Source: Planctomycetota bacterium (lineage in GTDB: Bacteria > Planctomycetota > UBA1135). From it: a stretch of 44,389 bases of DNA. Shown here piece by piece: positions 28,180 through 36,100 of this stretch. The stretch covers positions 1-44,389 of the forward strand of contig JAPYTC010000004.1 of NCBI GenBank assembly GCA_029941685.1, given 5' to 3'. Made by a program: the position numbers and the translations under genes. The notes beneath the pieces are model-generated. The model did not search any database. It saw only the letters and a list, made by a program, of their open reading frames with translations, and was not told the DNA's origin. Numbering within the stretch: position 1 is the stretch's first letter; each line of letters starts with the position of its first letter.

Positions 28180-28907
28180 TGAAAGTTCGCGTAATGAGTT
28201 GGAACATCCATCGCTGCATCGGAGTTGACCGCCGCTTCAAGCCAGAACGGATAGCACAGTGCATCGGCCATTATTCGCCTGACATTTTATGCCTACAAGA
28301 AGTTGATCGTGGTGTGCCGCGCTCACGCAACCTATATTTAGACCATTATCTAGCTGACCAACTTGACTACGGCTATCACACTTGGGCACAGGCCCATGCC
28401 TTAACAACCGGCGCATATGGCAATGCCACCCTATCGCGTTTTCCAATCATCAAGCGTCGTGCTATCGACTTAACTATCGCCAACAAAAAGAAACGCAACA
28501 ATCTTTACACTCGAATAAAAATTGAGCGACGTAGCCTGCACCTATTCAATTGGCATCTCGGATTATCAGCCAAAGAGCGCGGCCTCCAAGTACAACGCTT
28601 ACTGCGTTGTAACACGCACGGCGACTTGCCAAGCAGCAGCCGCATCATTCTCGCAGGCGACACCAATGATTGGCGCAACTTGCTTTACAACAGTGCCGGC
28701 ATAGCTGATTCAAATTACCATGCCTGGAGCGAACACGGTCGTCGCAAACCCATCCGCACTTTTCCTAGCACGCAGCCTATTGGTGCACTTGATAAGTTTT
28801 TTTGGAAAGGGAAAATTGATGCTGAACATATTTACCCTGGGCATACTAAGCAAACACGCGTCGCCAGCGATCACTTGCCATTAGTCGCCGATTTTACATT
28901 AAGCTAG
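28176..28907 (+). CDS. Endonuclease/exonuclease/phosphatase family protein (YbhP-like)
   Basis: VRVMSWNIHRCIGVDRR, ILCLQEVD, ILAGDTNDWRN, ASDHLPLVADF; overlaps the PLD gene by 4 nt. Confidence 0.86.
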   Translation: MMKVRVMSWNIHRCIGVDRRFKPERIAQCIGHYSPDILCLQEVDRGVPRSRNLYLDHYLADQLDYGYHTWAQAHALTTGAYGNATLSRFPIIKRRAIDLTIANKKKRNNLYTRIKIERRSLHLFNWHLGLSAKERGLQVQRLLRCNTHGDLPSSSRIILAGDTNDWRNLLYNSAGIADSNYHAWSEHGRRKPIRTFPSTQPIGALDKFFWKGKIDAEHIYPGHTKQTRVASDHLPLVADFTLS

Positions 28908-30929
28908 CATTGCGCGCACTTGCTGTTCATTAAGGACTGCAACACCTAACTCTTGCGCCTTGGTTAATTTGCTGCCGGCTTTATCCCCAGCAACTAGATA
29001 ATCGGTTTTCTTCGACACCGTGCTAGTCACCTTGCCGCCAGCCGCCTCAATGATGGCCTTCATTTCTGGACGCGAGCAAGACAGCGACCCCGTCAACACA
29101 AAAACTTTCGACGCGACGCCATCTACATGGTCATCTTCGCTGAGCACTACACTTTGCGGACGCAATCCGTATCCGATCATTGCATTAAGTGCTGCTTGGT
29201 TCTTACTTGAACTAACAAATTGCAGTAATGAACCGGCAACCTCTTTGCCTACACCCTCGATTTCACTTAATCGCTCAACGGCTTGTTCGTATTCGTTGTC
29301 GGCCAAACTAAGTAATGCACCGATGCTATTAAACTTCGCACAAACCACACGCGAAGTTTCTGGCCCTACATCAGGAATACCCAAGCTAGATATAAACTTA
29401 TCTAGCTTGGGCTGCAAGGCTGCTTCAATACCATCGCGCATTGCAGCAACAGATTTTTCACCCCAACCGTCTAAGCTAGCGATGGCCTCGTAATCTAAAT
29501 TAAACAATTGTTCGACACTATTAAGCAACCCCTCGGCATGCAATTGCACTACTGCTTTATCGCCAATACCGTCGATATTAAGCGCCACGCGCGACACCAT
29601 ATATTGAACACGACGAATTAACTGCGCTGGGCAATCGATATTCACACAAAAACAGTGCTCGCCATTAGCCTTAGCAGCGCCACCACATTCGGGACACTCG
29701 CTAGGAAAAACGAACTCGCGCTCGCTGCCATCGCGCACACCTAAAACAGGGCCAACAATCTGCGGGATAACATCGCCGGCACGCCGCACAAGTACTTGAT
29801 CCCCTAGTTTGATGTCTAGATCAGAAATATACGCTGCATGATGCAAGGTTGCATGCTGTACTATCACACCGCCAATATTTACTGGATCGAGAACTGCGCG
29901 TGGAGTTAATCGTCCAGTGCGTCCGACTTGGATAAGAATATCAAGCAACTTAGTAGTTTCTTCACGCGGCGCAAATTTATGCGCACACACCCAGCGCGGT
30001 GTTCGAGCGCGCGAACCTAATAAATCACGCAACACCTGTGAATCAACTTTATAAACCACGCCGTCCATTTCGTATTCAATTTCGTCGCGCCGACTTTCGA
30101 TATCGTCGTGAAACTTAATCATGCCAACAGCGTCAGAAACTAGTCCCGAGTATTTAGAGACTGCAAAGCCCCATTTTTTAGCACCCTGCATTGCATCAGC
30201 ATGAGTGGCGAACATGTCTTGCCCAACAACACGCACAACTTCATAACACATAAAACGCAGCGGCCTTGATGCCACCACCGCCGGGTCGAGACGCTTAAGG
30301 GTGCCTGCAGTAGCATTACGGGGGTTAGCAAAGACTTGCTCGCCGTTAGTCCGCAACTCGTCATTCATCGCATTGAAGCCTGCAATAGGCATCATCACTT
30401 CACCGCGCACTTCTAGCACCTCAGGTAAATCTTCGCCGAACAACCGCAATGGCACACCACCAACGGCGCGTAAATTACTTGTTAAATCTTCGCCGAATTG
30501 ACCATCACCACGCGATACACCACGGACCAGCAAACCATTTTCATAAATTAAGCTGGCGGAAACGCCATCCCATTTTGGCTCGCATAGAAAAGTAGGCAGG
30601 GTTTCTGTTTCGGAAACTAACCCTTTCAGCACGCGAGCCTCAAAATCAACAATCGCAGCATCGCTGGACAATGACTCGATAGAAATCATTGGCACCACGT
30701 GTTCGACTTTTTCAAAATCAGACCCCGTAGCTAGCGGTGCACCCACCCGCTGACTGGGACTCGACGAATCACACCACTGAGGATGCAACTTTTCAATTTC
30801 AATTAAGCGCTGAAATTTACGATCGTACTCGGCATCACTGATCAATGGCTGCGCATCAACGTAATAAGCATGATTATGCTGATGCAACTCAGCGCACAAC
30901 AAATCGTATTCGCCGCGCAAATCAGTCAT
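28899..30929 (-). CDS. ligA: NAD-dependent DNA ligase
   Basis: EPKWDGVSASLIYENG (adenylation Lys), NPRNATAGTLKRLD, Zn-finger CPECGG..CVNIDCPAQ, BRCT KVFVLTGSLSCSR. Confidence 0.95.
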   Translation of the reverse strand: MTDLRGEYDLLCAELHQHNHAYYVDAQPLISDAEYDRKFQRLIEIEKLHPQWCDSSSPSQRVGAPLATGSDFEKVEHVVPMISIESLSSDAAIVDFEARVLKGLVSETETLPTFLCEPKWDGVSASLIYENGLLVRGVSRGDGQFGEDLTSNLRAVGGVPLRLFGEDLPEVLEVRGEVMMPIAGFNAMNDELRTNGEQVFANPRNATAGTLKRLDPAVVASRPLRFMCYEVVRVVGQDMFATHADAMQGAKKWGFAVSKYSGLVSDAVGMIKFHDDIESRRDEIEYEMDGVVYKVDSQVLRDLLGSRARTPRWVCAHKFAPREETTKLLDILIQVGRTGRLTPRAVLDPVNIGGVIVQHATLHHAAYISDLDIKLGDQVLVRRAGDVIPQIVGPVLGVRDGSEREFVFPSECPECGGAAKANGEHCFCVNIDCPAQLIRRVQYMVSRVALNIDGIGDKAVVQLHAEGLLNSVEQLFNLDYEAIASLDGWGEKSVAAMRDGIEAALQPKLDKFISSLGIPDVGPETSRVVCAKFNSIGALLSLADNEYEQAVERLSEIEGVGKEVAGSLLQFVSSSKNQAALNAMIGYGLRPQSVVLSEDDHVDGVASKVFVLTGSLSCSRPEMKAIIEAAGGKVTSTVSKKTDYLVAGDKAGSKLTKAQELGVAVLNEQQVRAMLA

Positions 30930-31294
30930 TAAGTCAACAACTCACTAAGGGTGACAATTTTGCGGTCGCCAGCGCCTGATGACAAAATAAATGTAACTTC
31001 GCCAGTTGCACATTCGGCAACTTGCGCCAAAGCAACCTTAGACGGCACCGGCCAGCCATCGACTGGTGAATACATGCCAATACGTAATGGACGGTAAGAT
31101 CCATGCACTCGTCCGGCCGACAAAGCATTTGACACTGAATTTTGGTCGAGCGCAATGTCGTCATACTCGAGGCGACATCCCATCGCAACATGTCCGTCAT
31201 CAAACAAAATAGTGCAGCCCTCGATAGGATTGCGTTGTACTCTAGATGTTGCTGCAGCTTGCTCAGCAACGGCGGTTAAATTGCGGTCGTCCAT
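30929..31294 (-). CDS. Cytidine-deaminase-fold-like protein lacking catalytic motifs (inferred)
   Basis: NPIEGCTILFDDGHVAMGCRLEYDD..ALSAG and GMYSPVDGWPVPSKVALAQVAECATGEVTFILSS..IVTLSELL align by eye with the cytidine deaminase layout, but (C/H)AE and PCxxC are absent. Overlaps ligA start. Confidence 0.5.
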   Translation of the reverse strand: MDDRNLTAVAEQAAATSRVQRNPIEGCTILFDDGHVAMGCRLEYDDIALDQNSVSNALSAGRVHGSYRPLRIGMYSPVDGWPVPSKVALAQVAECATGEVTFILSSGAGDRKIVTLSELLT

Positions 31295-31303
31295 TGTCCT
31301 ATT

Positions 31304-31744
31304 CTAACGCACTACCTGCATAATCAAATCGCCTTTGCGCGTCGATAACCAAATAGCGTTTTTGTTTTTCAGTTCAATGACCACGCCTGGACCTTTGCCG
31401 GTGAAGTAAACCGTTACCCCGGGTGACTTTTTATAGCCCCAGCCTCGCTTGCCTATCGCCCACGGGTAAGTCATGTGCTCGTGAATCGCCATTATTGACT
31501 TGAACGGCACATACTGCTTAGGAAAAGGTGCCATTTGTAGCACTATTTCATCGTCGCCCATCCAAACCTTCATGCTCGACTGCCACATGAACCAAAGAAA
31601 CAATAACGGCAGCAACAGCAGTAAAATTAGTGCGCTCAATGGCACATCAACCACCAACAAAATAATTATCGGGATCATCACAATGATGGCCCCGACAACT
31701 TTTATCACCGTTGTAGACGGTTTACGTTGTTCTAGCAACTGCAT
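31304..31744 (-). CDS. Small membrane protein of unknown function
   Basis: 146 aa with a hydrophobic hairpin VVGAIIVMIPIIILLVVDVPLSALILLLLLPLLFLWFMW. Confidence 0.7.
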   Translation of the reverse strand: MQLLEQRKPSTTVIKVVGAIIVMIPIIILLVVDVPLSALILLLLLPLLFLWFMWQSSMKVWMGDDEIVLQMAPFPKQYVPFKSIMAIHEHMTYPWAIGKRGWGYKKSPGVTVYFTGKGPGVVIELKNKNAIWLSTRKGDLIMQVVR

Positions 31745-31753
31745 CTAGCATAA

Positions 31754-32152
31754 TTATACCTCAACAGCAGCGTAACCGGTAAATGGTACGCGGTTTTGCA
31801 GACGGCGTACGCCAGTGATTGGATCTTCGCGCTCTTCTGGGCGCACTTCGACGATGGCTTCGATATCTGACAGCTCGTCAGGCGAAATTTGCAATTCGCC
31901 ATCTGCAGCAATACCAAGAACCTGTAGCACAAACTTTACGCGCGGCAACCCCCGCTCAGACCAGTGAAGGCTGTCCCAGCAGGCGGTACGCCCCTGAAAC
32001 TCGCCTTTTGTAACTTCCCAGCGGATACCCCAACGTGTGTGACCTGCTGGAGATAGACTTTCGCGTACTTCAGCCACTTTGCAGTGGTAGTCGCCCGGAG
32101 GCACAGAACGCATGTCTTCGATGTTTTCAATTGTAGAGAGATTTATCTTCAT
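31754..32152 (-). CDS. DUF669-like protein (phage SSB/recombination-associated fold), tentative
   Basis: PPGDYHCKVAEVRESLSPAGHTRWGIRWEVTKGEFQGRTACWDSLHWSERGLPRVKFVLQVLGI; ATG at 32152 chosen over the track start, which would overlap the divergent gene. Confidence 0.55.
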   Translation of the reverse strand: MKINLSTIENIEDMRSVPPGDYHCKVAEVRESLSPAGHTRWGIRWEVTKGEFQGRTACWDSLHWSERGLPRVKFVLQVLGIAADGELQISPDELSDIEAIVEVRPEEREDPITGVRRLQNRVPFTGYAAVEV

Positions 32153-32207
32153 GTTACCCTGTAGACGGACAGTGTATATCATCGACACTTCTTTTATACT
32201 GCACCCC

Positions 32208-34292
32208 ATGATGAACCGCTTCGTCCTTAGTCTCACACGATCTGTTTGCCTTAAGCAAATAACCCTACTATTGTTTTTTGCAATTTCTTCGGTGTCTATT
32301 TCGGCACAGCAAGAAGTTACCCACAATAAAATTGATACCAAAGGCCCATTCGAGTATTTACTAGAGCCTGAAGTTGGCCCAGGAACATTCGATTTCATCG
32401 ACGAAGGCGCCGGAACTGTAGTGGGTGTCCTTGGCGCAGTAATGTTTTACGACCTCGGTGCTGATTACTACGATTTCGAAAAAAGTATCTCATCATCAGG
32501 CACAACAGCGGCCGAACTCGCTGCGATAGTTGACCGCATCAATAAGCTAAATGGCAAGGATGCCACAAGCGTTGATTACGACTTAATGTGGCCACTGATT
32601 GAAGAGCTACGCAACACGGCACAAGCTAGTTTTGCTGCATCAAAGGATACTATCCATGAACTGCTTCAAGAATGCGCAGCAGAGGCAGACTTCACTCTAG
32701 AAGAAGCGGTCGAACTAACTCTAACCATACCCACTGGGTTTGCGATTGGCAGCATCAACCTTGACTCAGACGAGTTAAAGAGCAAAACGACAAACGATCT
32801 GCAAAACATTTTTGCCAAAGCCGTAAACGAAATCGTTGAAGGGGAAAAGCTCAAGCTCAGCATAAAGTTTTCGGACGACGCGGATACCGCCACGCTTAAG
32901 GTAACCAGACACGGTGTACCCATTGTGGTGTTATGGTTAGTGCTCGGCGCCATCTTCTTCACCTTCCGCATGGGTTTCATTAACCTGCGTGGCCTAGGGC
33001 ACTCAATAAAAGTTGTAAGCGGCCGCTTTACCAACCCTAACTCACACGGCATTGGCGAAGTCACCCACTTCCAAGCACTAGCATCAGCGTTATCGGCAAC
33101 GGTAGGACTCGGTAACATCGCTGGCGTTGCAATTGCGGTTTCAATGGGCGGGCCCGGTGCAATCTTTTGGATGGTGGTGGCCGGATTCCTCGGCATGTCG
33201 TCCAAATTCGTTGAATGTACTTTGGGTCAAAAATACCGCGAAGTACGGCCAAACGGTGAAGTGATGGGTGGTGCGATGTTCTACCTATCCAAAGGCCTCA
33301 AAGAAATGAAGATGCCTATCTTGGGCAAAGTCCTAGCAGTCATGTTCGCGGTGCTTTGTATCGGTGGTTCTTTCGGCGGCGGCAATACCTTTCAGGTAAA
33401 TCAATCGCTAAATGCGATCCAAGAGACCGTGCCTTTCTTCGGCGAGCATCGCTGGGTTTACGGCTTAATCATGACTATCGTGGTAGGTGTGGTCATCATC
33501 GGCGGCATCAAACGTATCGCTTCGACCGCTGAAAAAATCGTGCCGGCCATGTGCGGAGTCTACGTTGCTGCGTGTTTAGCCGTGTTGTTCAACAATTTTG
33601 ATCAGATTCTGCCGGCATTCAGCACCATCTGGGATAGCGCCATTAACCCCGACGCCGCTTACGGTGGATTTATCGGCGTACTCGTCATGGGGTTCAAACG
33701 AGCGGCTTTCTCTAACGAAGCTGGCGTTGGTTCGGCCGCCATCGCGCACTCGGCAGCGAAAACGGATTACCCGGTTCGTGAAGGTATCGTGGCTTTGCTC
33801 GAACCATTCATTGACACGATTATTGTTTGTACGATGACCGGTTTGGTAATAGTCATTACTGGCGCTTACGACGCAACCACTATGGTTGACGGCGTCGCCG
33901 TTTATGCACCATACCTAACAGACGCAAACGGTGCCGGCTTAACCTCGCAAGCATTTGCTAGCCAATTCAGTTGGTTCCCAATGATTCTCGGTGTCGCCGT
34001 TGCTCTCTTCGCCTTCTCAACCATGATCTCATGGTCATACTACGGCGAACGGTGCTGGGCTTACCTCTTCGGTGACAACGCCTCGATGTCTTACAAGATT
34101 ACTTTCTTGACCTTCACGTTTTTAGGTTCGGTAATTACATCAAAAAATGTTTTGGACTTCGGCGACTTAATGATTCTCGGCATGGCTTTCCCCAACGTGT
34201 TAGGTGTCGTGTTGTTGTCCGGAAAAGTTAAACGCGATCTAAATACTTACTGGAAGCTCTTGAAATCAGGTGCCTTTAAAGAGTACAAATAA
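32208..34292 (+). CDS. Sodium:alanine (AGCS) symporter with exported N-terminal domain
   Basis: GLGHSIKVVSGRFTNPNSHGIGEVTHFQALASALSATVGLGNIAGVAIAVSMGGPGAIFWM and the downstream AGCS signature; about 250 aa preceded by a signal peptide upstream of the first transporter helix. Confidence 0.92.
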   Translation: MMNRFVLSLTRSVCLKQITLLLFFAISSVSISAQQEVTHNKIDTKGPFEYLLEPEVGPGTFDFIDEGAGTVVGVLGAVMFYDLGADYYDFEKSISSSGTTAAELAAIVDRINKLNGKDATSVDYDLMWPLIEELRNTAQASFAASKDTIHELLQECAAEADFTLEEAVELTLTIPTGFAIGSINLDSDELKSKTTNDLQNIFAKAVNEIVEGEKLKLSIKFSDDADTATLKVTRHGVPIVVLWLVLGAIFFTFRMGFINLRGLGHSIKVVSGRFTNPNSHGIGEVTHFQALASALSATVGLGNIAGVAIAVSMGGPGAIFWMVVAGFLGMSSKFVECTLGQKYREVRPNGEVMGGAMFYLSKGLKEMKMPILGKVLAVMFAVLCIGGSFGGGNTFQVNQSLNAIQETVPFFGEHRWVYGLIMTIVVGVVIIGGIKRIASTAEKIVPAMCGVYVAACLAVLFNNFDQILPAFSTIWDSAINPDAAYGGFIGVLVMGFKRAAFSNEAGVGSAAIAHSAAKTDYPVREGIVALLEPFIDTIIVCTMTGLVIVITGAYDATTMVDGVAVYAPYLTDANGAGLTSQAFASQFSWFPMILGVAVALFAFSTMISWSYYGERCWAYLFGDNASMSYKITFLTFTFLGSVITSKNVLDFGDLMILGMAFPNVLGVVLLSGKVKRDLNTYWKLLKSGAFKEYK

Positions 34293-34295
34293 GGG

Positions 34296-34484
34296 GTGGC
34301 CCGCGCAGGCCCCCCCTTACTCTTGATTACCCTACTGTCCAGCGGCTCAACTGAAACCACCCGTGAACTCATCGAGCTCAACTCGCTCGGTGTTACGGTG
34401 GCACTTCTAGTGTGGCTAACGCTGTTCGCAGTCAACGGTTACTGCTTCTACCGAATCTGCTGTAAACCTAGACTAGAAATCTAG
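34296..34484 (+). CDS. Putative small single-TM protein downstream of AGCS transporter
   Basis: 62-aa GTG-start ORF with a TM segment SLGVTVALLVWLTLFAVNGYCFYRICC and positive C-terminus, 3 nt after the symporter stop. Confidence 0.45.
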   Translation: MARAGPPLLLITLLSSGSTETTRELIELNSLGVTVALLVWLTLFAVNGYCFYRICCKPRLEI

Positions 34485-34534
34485 TTACAAAGTCGTTTTT
34501 TTCACTAAAGAAGCTGTGGATGGCGTCCGTAAAT

Positions 34535-34555
34535 GGTGTAGCTCAATACTACACC
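34535..34555 (+). promoter_or_regulatory. Hairpin/inverted repeat abutting the start codon of the Hpt gene
   Basis: GGTGTAG (34535-34541) CTCAATA CTACACC (34549-34555), with ATG at 34556. Confidence 0.6.
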
Positions 34556-34909
34556 ATGAACCAAGACCCATCTTTTGACCATCTGCGCATCCGCTCCTTA
34601 ACCGAGTTGTTCGGCAACTCCGAATCGGTGCGAGACTTATACATTGAATTTTTAGACTCATGCCCCGAACGTGTGGCTGTAATCAAACAAGGAATTCTCG
34701 AGCACCGCGCTGACTTAATCGAGTTTGCAGCTCACGCTATTCACGGCACGAGCGCCAACATCGGTGTCGCTAACATTGAAGCAACGTCTTCGGTAATCGA
34801 GGACATGGCTCACAATAACCAATTTGAGCTAGTCGACGCTTGCGTAGGTGAACTCGAAGATCAAATCGCTGGACTGCGCCAACATATCGATATGCGCCGC
34901 GCGATTTAG
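34556..34909 (+). CDS. Hpt (histidine phosphotransfer) domain protein
   Basis: LIEFAAHAIHGTSANIGVANIEATSSVIEDMA: phospho-accepting His motif in a helical 4-helix-bundle pattern. Confidence 0.82.
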   Translation: MNQDPSFDHLRIRSLTELFGNSESVRDLYIEFLDSCPERVAVIKQGILEHRADLIEFAAHAIHGTSANIGVANIEATSSVIEDMAHNNQFELVDACVGELEDQIAGLRQHIDMRRAI

Positions 34910-34911
34910 AG

Positions 34912-35634
34912 CTAAGCCGTCGCGCCGTTTGGTGAATCGAGCGTCCAGCTGCAGAGCTTGAAAAAATCTGCGAGACTGAGCAGCTCTTGCTTGACAGTAG
35001 ATGCAAAATCTTCACCAAGCCCTATGACATCTGTCGATTGCATGCGGTGCACAATTTCGACTGCATTCTCGCCGGGGTTAACCGTACCGGCAATATCGCG
35101 CCAATCGCGGTTGCTCATGTCTGATAATGAACGCGCACCTCCATTATTAAGTTCGAAATTAAAATTGCTTGATGCTTTCTGAGCAGCGGCAACAATCTCA
35201 TCACGTGAATAGTCCTCTTCGGCACGCTTAATTAGCACATTCAGGTCATACCAAGCCGTTTCATCAATACGGACTCCCCACCAACATTGCTTATCGTCGA
35301 TGCAAATTTGCATATGCACATTGTTACGCGCTGAATTTAAATCTTTCCCCAACTCTTTGCCCAAAAATGACTGAAGCTTCTTACGGGATTTTTTGTCGCG
35401 AAATATCATGGTGCGCTGGCGACGCACACGCTTACGGTTAGTGTGGTGCGGATGATGCAGAGACTCGCGGCGGTCCAAGGCTATGCCAACTTCGGCAAAC
35501 TGCTCACACACCTCGTTACCTAAAGCCTGCAAGCGGCGGCGCACCTCTAAACGGCGGCCGTTCCATTGGTCGTCGCCCTGAAAGCGAGAACTAAACAATT
35601 CAAAGTCGGATTCGAAAAACATGGGACATATCAT
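34912..35634 (-). CDS. Conserved-looking cytoplasmic protein of unknown function
   Basis: MICPMFFESDFELFSSRFQGDDQWNGRRLEVRRRLQALG...; the track start at 35658 lies inside a terminator-like hairpin, so ATG 35634 (or 35623) is more likely. Confidence 0.65.
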   Translation of the reverse strand: MICPMFFESDFELFSSRFQGDDQWNGRRLEVRRRLQALGNEVCEQFAEVGIALDRRESLHHPHHTNRKRVRRQRTMIFRDKKSRKKLQSFLGKELGKDLNSARNNVHMQICIDDKQCWWGVRIDETAWYDLNVLIKRAEEDYSRDEIVAAAQKASSNFNFELNNGGARSLSDMSNRDWRDIAGTVNPGENAVEIVHRMQSTDVIGLGEDFASTVKQELLSLADFFKLCSWTLDSPNGATA

Positions 35635-35668
35635 AAAAAATGCGGCCCTAGTTTTCACTAAGACCGCA
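35635..35668 (-). terminator. Rho-independent terminator/attenuator-like hairpin
   Basis: Minus strand TGCGGTCTTAGT-GAAA-ACTAGGGCCGCA followed by TTTTTT, then ATG. Confidence 0.75.
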
Positions 35669-35803
35669 ACTCCATCCCCTCAGATGGCACCTTTCGGTGT
35701 TCGCCAAATGATAGTATCTCTGTAACACAACTCAAATAACATTCGGCTGTTTATTATTTATTTAGAAAATAGATACGCAAAAGCTACTTCCTATTGAGCG
35801 CGA

Positions 35804-36076
35804 CTATTCTAGGCCTTGCTTATTTTCTACGGCTACTTCGTGCTCGCGGTCGCCCTGAGAACCGGCGCGACGGGATTCTAAGTTACGCAACATCGCAATT
35901 TTTCCGTAAACAATGATCTCGTCGCCATCAGCGCTAATCGCCGTACCCTTCGTCACCGAGACGTAAATCCATTAGCGAGCGATTGAGCATCCAGTCGAGT
36001 GAAGCGCCACTGTGCTAATACGCACAATGAATAACGACAGAGACAATACCATCAGGACGGCGATGAGGGACATCAT
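35804..36076 (-). pseudogene. Remnant of a TrkA-C-domain integral membrane protein gene
   Basis: Fragments in different frames: MMSLIAVLMVLSLSLFIVRISTVALHSTG (frame 1), SLDWMLNRSLMDLRLGDEG (frame 2), GTAISADGDEIIVYGKIAMLRNLESRRAGSQGDREHEVAVENK (frame 1). They follow the order of a TM + TrkA_C protein but with large internal losses. Confidence 0.6.
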
Positions 36077-36100
36077 GTTAGGTATGGTAAACTCCCCGCG

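Noticed and set aside
34290-34296. AGCS symporter and the 34296 ORF as a single interrupted gene
   Set aside because: They share a frame, but the separating codon is TAA and the symporter ends at a normal C-terminus; a separate small ORF is simpler.
34471-34500. GACTAG-AAAT-CTAGTT hairpin plus distant T7 tract as a terminator
   Set aside because: The stem is weak and the T-run starts more than 10 nt away.
35635-35705. Fluoride, glycine or glutamine (glnA) riboswitch
   Set aside because: Only short stretches (e.g. GGGGATGGAGTT) resemble the consensus; the required pairing and conserved cores are not met.
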